From Pseudomonadota bacterium (lineage in GTDB: Bacteria; Pseudomonadota; Gammaproteobacteria; Steroidobacterales; Steroidobacteraceae), in contig JAKAXA010000017.1 in the NCBI GenBank assembly GCA_021816775.1, positions 1 to 64,000 of the forward strand: a stretch of DNA of 64,000 bases, written 5' to 3'. The notes beneath the pieces were generated by a model, which was given only the letters and a program-made list of their open reading frames with translations, was not told where the DNA came from and searched no databases. Every line of letters starts with the position of its first letter. The first letter of the stretch is position 1. Shown here piece after piece: positions 24,691-34,424 of the stretch. The translations under genes were made by a program, and so were the position numbers.

Positions 24691-26784
24691 ATGCGAGTTC
24701 GTCTCTCATCCTGGACCCGGCCGGCGCGGGCCGCGCTGCTGTGCGCGGCCTTGTGCTGTCCCTTGGCCGCGGCCCGCGCCGCTCGCCCCCCGTTGACGTT
24801 CACCGTGCGGCAGGGCCGCTTCTTCAACGCGTTTCTGCGCCAGGGCCCCGTGGCGGGCGACCTGGTGCTGCGCTCCGGACCCGATCCGCGCCTCATCATG
24901 GCCTTCCCGGCCGGCGACAGCGGCGTCGGCGTCTGGTTTGCGCGCGAGCCGCATTGGGCGAACTGGCGCCTGCTCGGCCCGCTGCACCCGGTGCGCGCGC
25001 GCGACCGGCACGGCCGCCCACTCTACGGGATGTCCGCCGTGCTCGAGCTCACCGGCGATGCGGCGTTGCAGGTGCGCCAGGCCGTCCTCTCCAGCATCCG
25101 GGTGCTGCGCGATTACAACTCGCTCGGCAAGCTGCCCGCGGGCATCGAGACGACGCCGATCAGCGATGCGCAGCGCATCACCTGGTCGCGTCAGCGCCTC
25201 GACGGCAGGGTCGGCTACCGGCTGAAGCTCACCGTGCTGCGCGGCCACGTGCGGGGCACTCGCATTCTCGCCGACCGCGCCGGAGTGATCCGCCTGCGCA
25301 TCACCGGCCTGACGGGCGAGCCGCCGCTGACGCCGCTCGCGGGACGGCAGCTGTTGCGTCATCCGCACGCGGGCAGCCGCGCGGCGCGCGACACCCTGAC
25401 GTTCCTGGCGTACCGGCAGAAGTTTCTCGCCGGCTCGTGGCGCTTCGACACCTATTTCGGCCGCGATACGCTGATGAGCGTGCGTCTGCTGATGCCGGCG
25501 CTCACCGGCGCTGCGATCGATGACGCGCTCGACTCGGTGTTGGCGCGATTGTCCGCGGGCGGCCAGGTGGCGCACGAGGAGAACATCGGCGAGCAAGCCG
25601 TGCTCATGAATCTCAAGCGCGGCGTGCGCTCGGACGCGCCGAGCTACACCTATCTGATGATCGATGAGAACTACATGCTCGCGCCCGATGCGGCCGCCTG
25701 GCTGTTGAATCCGCGCGAGCGCTCACGCGCGGCGGCGTTCCTCTCCGCCCCGGTCGGCGGTCCTGAGGCGCGCCAGGGCAGCCACGGCGCGGCGCTGGTG
25801 AGGAACCTGCGCTTCGTGCTCGAGAGCGCCGCTGCCTTCGCCCACGATCCGCGCCGCGCGCATCTGATCGGACTGAAGCCCGGCGTTCCGGTCGGCGACT
25901 GGCGGGACAGCACTACGGGCCTTGGCGGCGGGTACTATCCGTACGACGTGAATGCGGCCCTCGTGCCGGCCGCGCTCGATGCGGCCGCCCGGCTGTACGC
26001 CAGCGGGCTCCTCGATCCGTATCTGACGGCCGCCGAGCGCCCGTTGTTCGCCCAGGCGGCCGAGATGGCGCGGGTCTGGAGCCGGCGCGCCCCGCGCCTG
26101 TTCACCGTGACGGTGCCAAACGCGACGGCGGTGCGCGATGTGCTGCGCTACGCCGAGCTCGACAAGGTCCCCGCGCAACCGGCGGTGCGCGCGCTCGGCC
26201 GCGGGCCGCTGACGTTTCCGGCACTGTCGCTGAGCCGCTCGGGCCGCGCGGTCCCGGTGATGCAATCGGACGTCGGCTATCTGCTGCTGTTCGGCAAGCC
26301 GGCCCCGCAGGATCTCGCCCGGCTGGTCACGATGCTGACCCGGCCGTTTCCCGCCGGACTCATCACGGGCGCCGGCATGGTGGTGGCCAATCCCGCCTTC
26401 GCGCCCCCGGGCCTGCAGACGGAATTCACGCGCCACGCCTACCACGGCACGGTCGTGTGGTCCTGGCAACAGGCGCTGCTCGCCGCGGGTCTGGCGCGCC
26501 AGCTGCATCGCACCGATCTGCCGCCGGCGGTGCGCGCCGGGCTGGAGGCCGCGCAGCGCACGCTGTGGCGGGTGATCGAGGCGACCCACTCGATGGCCAA
26601 CACCGAGCTGTGGTCCTGGACGTATCGGCACGGTCATTACCACCTCCGCCCGTTCGGCTCGGCGAGCTCCGATGCCTCCGAAGCGGATGCGGCGCAGCTC
26701 TGGAGCACGGTGTATCTGGCCATCAAGCCGCCCGCGGGACTGGTGGCCACGGTCCGCGCGGCCGCAGCGGCCGGAGCCCGTTAA
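24691..26784 (+). CDS. exported six-hairpin (alpha/alpha-toroid) glycosidase-like protein, family unassigned
   Basis: A 697-residue protein with an N-terminal signal peptide (AALLCAALCCPLAAARA). Residues 30-230 are beta-rich; the rest looks like an (alpha/alpha)6 toroid. Candidate active-site blocks are WRFDTYFGRDTLM (250-262), HEENIGEQ (295-302), VGDWRDS near 405 followed by the YYPYDVNAALVPAAL block, and the tail SEADAAQLWST. These resemble GH15/GH63/GH65-clan or debranching-type enzymes, yet I cannot assign a CAZy family. It starts with a good ribosome site (GAGGAAA) and overlaps the next gene by one base, TAATG. Probably acts on alpha-glucosides in the periplasm with its neighbours. Confidence 0.75.
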   Translation: MRVRLSSWTRPARAALLCAALCCPLAAARAARPPLTFTVRQGRFFNAFLRQGPVAGDLVLRSGPDPRLIMAFPAGDSGVGVWFAREPHWANWRLLGPLHPVRARDRHGRPLYGMSAVLELTGDAALQVRQAVLSSIRVLRDYNSLGKLPAGIETTPISDAQRITWSRQRLDGRVGYRLKLTVLRGHVRGTRILADRAGVIRLRITGLTGEPPLTPLAGRQLLRHPHAGSRAARDTLTFLAYRQKFLAGSWRFDTYFGRDTLMSVRLLMPALTGAAIDDALDSVLARLSAGGQVAHEENIGEQAVLMNLKRGVRSDAPSYTYLMIDENYMLAPDAAAWLLNPRERSRAAAFLSAPVGGPEARQGSHGAALVRNLRFVLESAAAFAHDPRRAHLIGLKPGVPVGDWRDSTTGLGGGYYPYDVNAALVPAALDAAARLYASGLLDPYLTAAERPLFAQAAEMARVWSRRAPRLFTVTVPNATAVRDVLRYAELDKVPAQPAVRALGRGPLTFPALSLSRSGRAVPVMQSDVGYLLLFGKPAPQDLARLVTMLTRPFPAGLITGAGMVVANPAFAPPGLQTEFTRHAYHGTVVWSWQQALLAAGLARQLHRTDLPPAVRAGLEAAQRTLWRVIEATHSMANTELWSWTYRHGHYHLRPFGSASSDASEADAAQLWSTVYLAIKPPAGLVATVRAAAAAGAR

Positions 26785-29072
26785 TGGCGGGGCGCGGGGG
26801 CGGATCGGCGCGTGCAGTGCGCGTTACGGCGGCCATCTGTGCAACACTGCTCGCGATGACGGCCGTGCGGGCGGCGCAGGCCGATGCGGGGTTCCATCTG
26901 CGGGTGGGGTTCACGGGGCTTGTCAGCTACTTCCCGGGCATGCTCGGCAACGGTTACCTCGCCACGCTCACCGCGCCGCGCGGCACCGAAGCGACGCAAA
27001 CGTACATGGTCGGGCTGATGGACCGCACGCCGGGGGACATCGCCCGCCCGGCGCTGCTGCCGGGATGGAACGCGATCGACTTCGACCCGGATCCGCCAGC
27101 GGCCGCGGCCACTTGGCTGAACCGTGCGGCGCTGACCCCGGCGCATTTCCGCCATTACCGCCAGAGCCTCGATCTGCGCGATGCCACCCTCACGACGCGG
27201 TACCGGTATGTCGATCACTCGCGGGTCACGGCGATCACCGTGGTGAGCTTCATCAGTGAGGCCCAGCCGCATCTGAGCGTCGTCCGGCTGCGCATCACGC
27301 CACGCTACAGCGGCCGGGTCACGCTGTCCTTCCCGCTCACCCTCTGGCCGGCGCATACGCCGCGGTTCGCGCTGGCGCGCCTCACCGGTGCGCAGGTCAA
27401 TCGCGCACTCGCCGCTCACGGTCTGTCGCTGACGCCGCGAGCGCCGGCCACGCCCGACCGCGCCGCGCTGTGGTATCCGGGGTACGTCGCCGTGCGCGCC
27501 ACTGGCGGATCGGCGCGCACCCGCACCCTGTGGCTCGCGGGCCGGGCGGCCAACAGCTTGGCGATCGCCATGGCGGCCGCCGTGTCGCTGCCCGTGGGCG
27601 CGCAGCCAGTGGTCACGCTGCGCCGCGGCGCCGGCCGGCTGGCGCTCGAGGTGACGCTGCGCGTCGAGCGGGGGCGGACGTACACGTTCACGAAATTCGT
27701 GATGCTGTCGCGCTGCGGATGGGGCGGCGATGCGGCCGCGGATCTGCGCCTGGCCCGCGCGGCGCGCAGACACGGATTCGCGGCGCTGCGGGCACAGCAG
27801 CGCGCCGCATGGCACGTGTTGTGGCGCCCCGACATTCTGATCACGGGGGATCCCAAGGCCCAGCAGGTGGCGCATGCGGCGCTCTACTACCTGCTGACCA
27901 ACACCACCCCGGATACGGGGTGGGCGGTCGGACCGTGCGGGCTGACGCTCTGTTACGCCGGGCACGTGTTCTGGGACAGCGACACCTGGGTCTATCCGGC
28001 GCTGCTGCTGCTGCATCCGCGCCGGGCCCGCTCGCTGCTCGCCTTCCGCGAGCGCACGCTGGGGCCGGCCGAGGCGCGTGCGCGCGCGAACGGCTATGCC
28101 GGCGCGATGTATCCCTGGGAGTCCGATCCGTACAATGGCAGCGATCAGACGCCGTATTCCGCGCACGCGCTCTCGCAGAGCGAGATCCACGTCAACGCCG
28201 AGATCGCCATCGCGCAGTGGCAGTACTATCTCGCCACGCTCGATCGCGCCTGGCTGCGGGCGCACGGCTGGCCGGTGATCCGCGCGGTGGCGCGCTTCTT
28301 CGCGAGCCGCGTGACGTATGACGCGCGGACCCACCGCTACGGGATTCTGCATGTGACGTCGGTGTCCGAGTCGCACGGCGACATTCCGAACGACACCTAC
28401 ACCAACATGGTGGCGGCCAAGGCGCTCGACATCGCGGCGGCGGCGGCGCGCGTGCTCGCGGTGCGCGCCGATCCGCGCTGGCGCCGCATCGCCGGCGCGA
28501 TGGACATTGCGCTCGCGCCGAGCGGGCGGCATCATCTGCCTTATCAGGAATCCGGCGCCGCCGCCGCCAGCACGGCCTTCGGCGGCGGGCCGCTGCCGCT
28601 GCTGTTCCTGCCGGCGCTCGATCTGCGCCTGCCGGCGGCGCTGCGCCGGGGTGATTACGACTATGCGGTGCGGCCGATTCCCTCGTCCCGGGTCGGACGC
28701 GTCAGCATGGGGATTCTGCCGTGCGTGGCCGCGGCCGACGAGGTCGGCCTCGGGGCGGAGGCGGGCAGGCGGATCGAGCTCTATCTGACCGGTGGCACGC
28801 TGAAGCCGCCCTTCGACGTGCGCACGGAGACGGCGAGCAATAATGTCGGCCCGTTTCTGACCGGCTCGGGAGGCTATCTGCAGAGTCTGATCTACGGGCT
28901 GACGGGGCTGCGCGTTCGCGCAGGCGGGCTCGTGGACGCGTACCCTGCGGCTTTGCCGCGCGGCTGGCGTTCCCTGACGCTGCGTGACGTGAGCTTTCGG
29001 GGCCGGCGCCTCGATATCACGGTCACGCGGGCCGCAGACGGCTCGGTGCAGCTGAAGCGGAGAGTCCTATGA
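26784..29072 (+). CDS. exported GH65-like alpha-glucoside hydrolase (acid trehalase/PGGHG type)
   Basis: A 762-residue protein with a signal peptide (ICATLLAMTAVRAAQA). It follows the GH65 layout: N-terminal beta-sandwich (about 40-330), linker, (alpha/alpha)6 barrel with GHVFWDSDTWVYP (393-405) and C-terminal small beta domain. By spacing to YTN (residues after it), E529 in SVSESHGDIPNDTYTN aligns with the general acid of acid trehalases and glucosylgalactosylhydroxylysine glucosidases. Phosphorylase members use DEYH instead, so hydrolysis is favoured. Substrate may be trehalose, kojibiose-type or other alpha-glucosides. Start overlaps the upstream TAA (TAATG), and the stop overlaps the GH31 start (ATGA). 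Confidence 0.82.
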   Translation: MAGRGGGSARAVRVTAAICATLLAMTAVRAAQADAGFHLRVGFTGLVSYFPGMLGNGYLATLTAPRGTEATQTYMVGLMDRTPGDIARPALLPGWNAIDFDPDPPAAAATWLNRAALTPAHFRHYRQSLDLRDATLTTRYRYVDHSRVTAITVVSFISEAQPHLSVVRLRITPRYSGRVTLSFPLTLWPAHTPRFALARLTGAQVNRALAAHGLSLTPRAPATPDRAALWYPGYVAVRATGGSARTRTLWLAGRAANSLAIAMAAAVSLPVGAQPVVTLRRGAGRLALEVTLRVERGRTYTFTKFVMLSRCGWGGDAAADLRLARAARRHGFAALRAQQRAAWHVLWRPDILITGDPKAQQVAHAALYYLLTNTTPDTGWAVGPCGLTLCYAGHVFWDSDTWVYPALLLLHPRRARSLLAFRERTLGPAEARARANGYAGAMYPWESDPYNGSDQTPYSAHALSQSEIHVNAEIAIAQWQYYLATLDRAWLRAHGWPVIRAVARFFASRVTYDARTHRYGILHVTSVSESHGDIPNDTYTNMVAAKALDIAAAAARVLAVRADPRWRRIAGAMDIALAPSGRHHLPYQESGAAAASTAFGGGPLPLLFLPALDLRLPAALRRGDYDYAVRPIPSSRVGRVSMGILPCVAAADEVGLGAEAGRRIELYLTGGTLKPPFDVRTETASNNVGPFLTGSGGYLQSLIYGLTGLRVRAGGLVDAYPAALPRGWRSLTLRDVSFRGRRLDITVTRAADGSVQLKRRVL

Positions 29073-31849
29073 GCGCACCGGCGCACCGATCCAGACAGGG
29101 TGGCCTGCGGTGCCTCGGGGCCGCAGTGCTTGCCCTTGCTGCGCTCGGGCTGAGCGCGTGCGCGCGTGGCCCGGTGCGGCACGGCTCGGTCGTCGTCGCC
29201 GGCAAGGCGCGCTTCGAATTCCTCACCCCTTCGCTGGTGCGCATGGAGTATTCGCCGAGCGGAGTGTTCGTGAACGCCCCGTCGGTGGTGGTGCGCAAGC
29301 GCCAGTGGCCGGCCGTGGCGGTGCACATGCGCCAGCGCGGCGGGTGGCTGATCGCCACGACCGGCGCGCTGAGGCTGCGCTACCGACTGCATTCGGGCCG
29401 CTTCACGCCGGACAATCTCAAGGTCACCTGGACGGGTGCGCCGGGCGTCGCGCACAGCTGGCGCCCCGGGCAGCACGATCCGCTCAATCTCGGCGGGCTG
29501 ACCGACTCGCTCGACAACGTGAGCCGGGCCAATCTGCCGCCCGGTCGTTCGGACCTCGAGAGCCCGGTGCACGACATCATCCCGGGGATCGACGTGCCGC
29601 TTGCGCCGGCGCAGCCGGGACTGCTCAGCCGTTCCGGCTACGGACTGATCAACGACAGCGGCACACCGGTGTGGAACGTCGGGCACACCTGGATCGAGCC
29701 GCGCGAGCCGGCCCACGATCAGGACTGGTACCTCTTCGCCTACGGCACGCATTACCGGCGCGCGCTGCGCGAGTACGCCGCGCTCTGCGGCCCGGTGCCC
29801 ATGATCCCGCGTTACGTGCTCGGTCCGATGGTGACCGACCTGAACTTCGAGTACTTCCCCGGCTCGCCCGAGACGCGGGATCCGGCGTTCGCGCGTTACG
29901 GCGTGCGGCATATCAAGCGCGAGCTCCTACGGCTGCGCAGCGAGCACATTCCGGTGGATACGCTGGTGCTCGATTTCGGCTGGCACAACTACGGCTGGGA
30001 CGGCGGCTACGACTGGAGTCCGCTCATCCCTCACCCGCGCCGTTTCATGCGCTGGCTGCACCGGCACGGCTTCAAGCTCGCGCTGAACGATCACCCCGGG
30101 TACGCCAATACCCAGGAGAGCGGCCTGTCGTACCACGACAGTCATGCGGGCGAGGTGCTGCGCGACCTCGGGCGGCCGCTGCCGCCGCGGCCGACGTTCA
30201 ATCTCGATCTGGCGCGCCTGTGGCAGTTCAGCCCCGGGCCGTACACGCCGGGCGAAGCCAGCCGCACGCGCTGGCGGGCGGTGCGCATCGGGTTCACCTG
30301 GCGGGCGCAGCTGCTGCACGGCAGCGGCGGCACGGGCTGGTATCGCGCCACGGTGCGCGTGCCCGCGCCCCTGCCGCGCCATCTGTATCTGTATCTCGGC
30401 GGGGTGGCGGGCTCGTACCAGCTGTTCGTCAACGGCAAGCGCGTGCCGCACAGCCACGTCCAGTGGCCGCAACGGCTGACCTTTGCGGACGTGTCGAGCG
30501 AGATCGTGCCCGGCAAGGTGAATTCGATCGCGCTGCGAATCGAGTCGGCAGCGCAGGGCGGCGGGCTGGTGTTGGGGCCGACCGCCATCCGCAACGTCCC
30601 GCCGCCGCCGCCGATCCGCTTCAACCTCGCCAACCACGTTCAGGCGACGGTGTTCATGCGCGACCTGCACGCGCCGCTCGTGCACGAGGGCGTGAACTTC
30701 TGGTGGGTGGACGGCGGCAGCGGCGCGGCGCGCATGCCGGGGCTGAACCCGCAGCTGTGGACCAACGAGCTGTACTACCGCTCGACGCAGCGCGAGTCGG
30801 GGCGGCGCGGATTCATCCTGGCGCGCTACGGCGGCTGGGGCAGTGAGCGCTATCCGGGGTTCTTCACCGGGGACACCTACTCCGAGTGGCCGGTGCTCGC
30901 CTACGAGGTCGCCTTCTCCGCCCGCGGTGGCAACGAGCTGATCGACTATATCAGCCATGACATCGGCGGCTTCCACGGACGCAAGATTCCGTTCGCGCTC
31001 TACGCACGCTGGATCGAGTTCGGCGCCTTCGGTCCGATTCTGCGCATGCACAGCGCGCACGAGAACCCGTTCGAGGGCAATCTGCGCATGCCCTGGACGT
31101 ACGGGGCGCGCGGCGTGTCGCTGATGCGCCGGTATTTCACGCTGCACACCGAGCTCATCCCGTATCTCTACACGGATGCATGGGTGGCGCACCGCAGGGC
31201 CTTGCCGATCATGCGCCCGCTGTACCTCGAGCACGTGAGCGGCCGGGAGGCCTACCGCCATCCGCACGAGTATTTCCTGGGCGATGACCTGCTGGTCGCG
31301 CCGGTGCTCGATGCGAGCGGCGTGCGCGCCGTGTACCTGCCGTCGGGACAGTGGCTCGACTTGTTCACCGGCAAGCACTACGTGGGCGGCAGGACCTTCA
31401 CCGCACACTACGGCGTGGGCGACACGCCGGTGTTCGTGCGCGCCGGAGCGGTCATTCCGGAGCAGGAGCCGAGCGCCTACTCCAACGCCAAGCCGCTCGA
31501 TCCGCTCGTGCTGCAGGTGTATGGCTCGGGAGACGGGCGGTTCGATCTGTATCAGGACGACGGTATCTCGCTCGATTACCTCAAGGGGCAATACGCCCTG
31601 ACGCCCATCGCCTACGCGACGCACGGCGGGCTGCATCGCCTGGTGATCGGGCCGACACGGGGGGTGTACCACGGCCAGCTGCCGCAGAGGGGGTACGCTA
31701 TTGACATCCATACCCGCCAGCGGCCCGAGGCGCTGGCGATCGACGGCCATGAAGCCACGGGATTTCGCTGGAACGCCGCGCGGCGCCTGGCGCAGATCGA
31801 GCTGCCGAGAAGCAGCATCCGCGATGCGGTGGTGGTCACTTGGCATTGA
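29069..31849 (+). CDS. GH31 alpha-glucosidase lipoprotein with inserted beta-sandwich
   Basis: A 926-residue GH31 glycosidase. The signal ends in the lipobox LSAC, so it is membrane-anchored, probably outer-membrane or periplasmic. Order: N-terminal beta domain (about 40-230), first half of the barrel (VLDFGWHNYGWDGGYDW near 300), an inserted jelly-roll-like domain (about 395-510), second barrel half with predicted nucleophile D548 (FWWVDGG) and acid/base D602 (TGDTYSEW), then C-terminal beta domains. The 54-residue spacing between the two Asp fits GH31. The insert has FVNGKRVP, typical of sugar-binding beta-sandwiches. ATGA overlap with the GH65-like gene ends a three-gene operon. Confidence 0.9.
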   Translation: MSAPAHRSRQGGLRCLGAAVLALAALGLSACARGPVRHGSVVVAGKARFEFLTPSLVRMEYSPSGVFVNAPSVVVRKRQWPAVAVHMRQRGGWLIATTGALRLRYRLHSGRFTPDNLKVTWTGAPGVAHSWRPGQHDPLNLGGLTDSLDNVSRANLPPGRSDLESPVHDIIPGIDVPLAPAQPGLLSRSGYGLINDSGTPVWNVGHTWIEPREPAHDQDWYLFAYGTHYRRALREYAALCGPVPMIPRYVLGPMVTDLNFEYFPGSPETRDPAFARYGVRHIKRELLRLRSEHIPVDTLVLDFGWHNYGWDGGYDWSPLIPHPRRFMRWLHRHGFKLALNDHPGYANTQESGLSYHDSHAGEVLRDLGRPLPPRPTFNLDLARLWQFSPGPYTPGEASRTRWRAVRIGFTWRAQLLHGSGGTGWYRATVRVPAPLPRHLYLYLGGVAGSYQLFVNGKRVPHSHVQWPQRLTFADVSSEIVPGKVNSIALRIESAAQGGGLVLGPTAIRNVPPPPPIRFNLANHVQATVFMRDLHAPLVHEGVNFWWVDGGSGAARMPGLNPQLWTNELYYRSTQRESGRRGFILARYGGWGSERYPGFFTGDTYSEWPVLAYEVAFSARGGNELIDYISHDIGGFHGRKIPFALYARWIEFGAFGPILRMHSAHENPFEGNLRMPWTYGARGVSLMRRYFTLHTELIPYLYTDAWVAHRRALPIMRPLYLEHVSGREAYRHPHEYFLGDDLLVAPVLDASGVRAVYLPSGQWLDLFTGKHYVGGRTFTAHYGVGDTPVFVRAGAVIPEQEPSAYSNAKPLDPLVLQVYGSGDGRFDLYQDDGISLDYLKGQYALTPIAYATHGGLHRLVIGPTRGVYHGQLPQRGYAIDIHTRQRPEALAIDGHEATGFRWNAARRLAQIELPRSSIRDAVVVTWH

Positions 31850-32177
31850 GGTCTGCACCGCTCGGTCTGCATTAAGGCAGGAGCCGGATCGGACCGCTTC
31901 GATGATGAACGCCGCCGCCGGCTGTGCCGGAGCGCCGAGCACTCGCCGGGCCATCGCGTCGGTACCGCGCAATGGCTTGCGTGAAATGGATCACCTGCCC
32001 CGGTGAACGATGATCCAGCACGAATCGCCGGGTGATCACGCGCGGCAACTCGTCGCAAGGATTGTGTCGTTCCGATGTCTGCGCAGGGCTTGCGGCATGA
32101 GCGGCGCCGCACGCATCCGCTCGGCGGGCGAAGTCCGTTGATTTTCGTGGCGGCGCGCAGACGTGTGAGCGACGCGC
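31850..32177. other. intergenic region, nothing recognisable
   Basis: About 328 bp between convergent genes (GH31 and the TPR oxygenase). No clear terminator with a T-tract, repeat or RNA gene is seen. Confidence 0.4.
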
Positions 32178-33998
32178 CTACTGCAGCGGGACGGCGTCAA
32201 AGGCCACGGTCAGGCGCGGCTGAGCGCTCGCAAACGGGACGGTGCCGTGCCAGAAGTACGACGGAAACAGCACCAGCATGCCGACGGCAGGGCGCACGGC
32301 GTATTCGGATTCGAGCGCGGGGGTCGTGATGATGCTGGGCCTGCCAAAGTCGAGCACGCCTTCGTTGGTGCGCGCCTCGGCCATGATGTCAGGCAGCTCG
32401 ATGTAGAAGGCCGAGGAGATCCATCCCCGCGGATGGACGTGGCTCATGTGGAAGCCCCGATTGCGCAGCCGCACCGACCAGCTGCCGTTGAAGCGCCAGC
32501 GGCCGCTGTTGCGCCGCCGCAGCGGATCGGTGCCGCGGCCGATGTGCTCGAGGTACTGGTTGATCGGAGCGGCGAATGCCTTGAACAGGGCCTGGATCGG
32601 CTGATCGGCGCTGCGCGTCAGGTCGCGGGTGGTCTCGGTGCCATGGCGCAGCGATTGGAAGAGCAGGGCATGGCCCTCTGGGTCGTGCAGCCGATCGAGG
32701 CTCTTTTTGAGATCCCGCAGGAACGTTGCCACGTCGGCCCACGGCTCGGGGGCTTCGATGGGCAGTGGCAGAACGAGTTTGCGGTAATCGCAGAGCTGCG
32801 CGTAGCGCTCGTCGCCGAGCAGCCGCATCGCGGTCGTCTGCAGCGCGATGAGGTACTGGTTATTCGGCGCTCGGCTCAGCAGCGCCTCACAGTGGCTCAA
32901 TGCGCAGCGTGCATCGCCGACGCCGAGCTCGGCCGCAGCCAGCAGGCTGCGCGCGGATGCGTCGTCCGGCATGGTTTGCAGTGCGCGCTCGGCGAGTGAC
33001 CGTGCCGTAGCAGGGTCGAATTCGAGCGCCGCGAGACCGGCGCGTACGATCAGGGACGGCGGCGCCTGCGCGCGTTGTGCCCGAGGCGCAAGGCAGGCAT
33101 AAGCGGCCCGGGCATCTCCCGCTCCCTGCAGAATCGCCGCCTTCGCCGCCCACAGCGCATCATCGTCCGGAAACAACTCCAGCGCACGGTCGAGCTGCTG
33201 CGTTGCCTGCGCCAGGTCGCCGCTTCGCACCCAGACCAGCTGCGCGAGGTTGTTGTGGGCTTCGATCAGGCGCGGCTCGAGCCTCAGACAGTCGCGTAGT
33301 GCGGCCTCCGCGCCCGCGCAATCGCCTTCCGCCATGAGGCTCTGCGCCAGCGCATGAGAGATCGCGGCCGTCTTGTGCCCGTGCAACAGCGCGCGGCGGG
33401 CGATCTGACCCGCCTGTGCGTGCTCGCCCGCGGCATTCAGAGCGATGGCCAGCGCCTGGGCGGCCGCCGGATCGGCCGGGGCCGCGGCGGCGATGCGCCG
33501 ATAGTGATCGACCGCTTCCGTCTGGCGGCCGAGGGCGATCAGCGCATTGACGTGTTGGGTGGCGAGCTGCGCATCCATCCGGCCCTGCGCGCAGAATGGT
33601 GCCGCTACCGCGAGAGCCTGGGCCGGGCGGCCGCTGACGTTGTAGCGGCGAGCCAATACCATCGCGGCGCGCGGATCGGGCGTCCCTGCGGCAAGCGCTC
33701 GCTGCAACACCGCCTCCGCCTCGGCCGTTCGTCCGCTCGAGAGCAAAAGCTCGCCAAGCATCGTGAGGGTCGGGGTCCAGGCCGGATTGACCTCGATCGC
33801 GTGCCGCAGAAGTGCCTCGGCACCCGCCGGATCACCGAGAACGAGTTTCGCACCGGCCAGGAGACGCTGGGCCTCGGCGAACTCGGGATAAGACGCGACG
33901 ATGGGGCCGAGCCGATCATGCGCGGCGCGATACTCGCCGGCTTGAAGCTGTGCGCTGATTTCGCGCATCGCTTCGAGGACGGAAGCCGGAACTGACAC
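32178..33998 (-). CDS. TPR protein with C-terminal 2OG-Fe(II) oxygenase domain
   Basis: A 606-residue protein. Residues about 1-400 are TPR-like helical repeats (recurring A-x-x-x-x-x-LLRxAIExNP pattern). The C-terminal 200 residues match the putative 2OG-Fe(II) oxygenase type (PF13759-like): Fe ligand candidates are H in SHVHPRGWISSAFYI and H in FPSYFWHGTVPF, with R in QPRLTVAFD for 2-oxoglutarate. Such proteins often adjoin TonB-dependent receptors in proteobacteria; role unproven. No signal peptide, so cytosolic. GTG 33998 was chosen because GAGG lies about 10 nt upstream; ATG 33968 is an alternative. It is followed downstream by the convergent GH31 gene. Confidence 0.82.
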   Translation of the reverse strand: MSVPASVLEAMREISAQLQAGEYRAAHDRLGPIVASYPEFAEAQRLLAGAKLVLGDPAGAEALLRHAIEVNPAWTPTLTMLGELLLSSGRTAEAEAVLQRALAAGTPDPRAAMVLARRYNVSGRPAQALAVAAPFCAQGRMDAQLATQHVNALIALGRQTEAVDHYRRIAAAAPADPAAAQALAIALNAAGEHAQAGQIARRALLHGHKTAAISHALAQSLMAEGDCAGAEAALRDCLRLEPRLIEAHNNLAQLVWVRSGDLAQATQQLDRALELFPDDDALWAAKAAILQGAGDARAAYACLAPRAQRAQAPPSLIVRAGLAALEFDPATARSLAERALQTMPDDASARSLLAAAELGVGDARCALSHCEALLSRAPNNQYLIALQTTAMRLLGDERYAQLCDYRKLVLPLPIEAPEPWADVATFLRDLKKSLDRLHDPEGHALLFQSLRHGTETTRDLTRSADQPIQALFKAFAAPINQYLEHIGRGTDPLRRRNSGRWRFNGSWSVRLRNRGFHMSHVHPRGWISSAFYIELPDIMAEARTNEGVLDFGRPSIITTPALESEYAVRPAVGMLVLFPSYFWHGTVPFASAQPRLTVAFDAVPLQ

Positions 33999-34424
33999 GT
34001 CGAACGGACCTCGCGAGGGGACACAGCTGGCGGTGATTTTCGCACAGGGCGGTGGACGCGCACAGCGGCTCGCAGGCCGTCGCCATTGCATTGCCGCGCA
34101 GCCGCCGCCAACCGATGCGCTCGGGCCGGCATCGACCCCCTCGCGCCCATCGGCGCGAGCGGGCTCATTCAGGCGCGACCCCTCAATTGCACTCGGCGGA
34201 AGCGTTCGCCTCCCGGCCCGCCTCGCAGCGAGCCCGGTCGGGCCGCCGAATACGATCTTGCCGCCGAACGTGCAAGCGCTCGGCGGGACCCTCAGTCATG
34301 GCGTCCCCGACCCTTGCTTCCGATGTGGTCCCGGACACGGCCAAAGCAAGTCCGGAATCAGCCACACGCATTACGAGGAAGATCTCCCCTCACGTGACCG
34401 TGAGGGGAGACCGTCGCAGTGGCG
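33999..34424. other. intergenic region holding only the receptor terminator
   Basis: About 426 bp between the TPR oxygenase and the TonB receptor, both on the minus strand. Apart from the hairpin at 34383-34410 I see no gene or repeat; it probably holds the oxygenase promoter. Confidence 0.4.
34383..34410 (-). terminator. terminator hairpin after the TonB receptor
   Basis: TCTCCCCTCACG and CGTGAGGGGAGA form a perfect 12-bp stem with a TGAC loop, about 15 bp past the receptor stop. On the minus strand it is followed by GATCTTCCTCG, only modestly T-rich. Confidence 0.65.
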
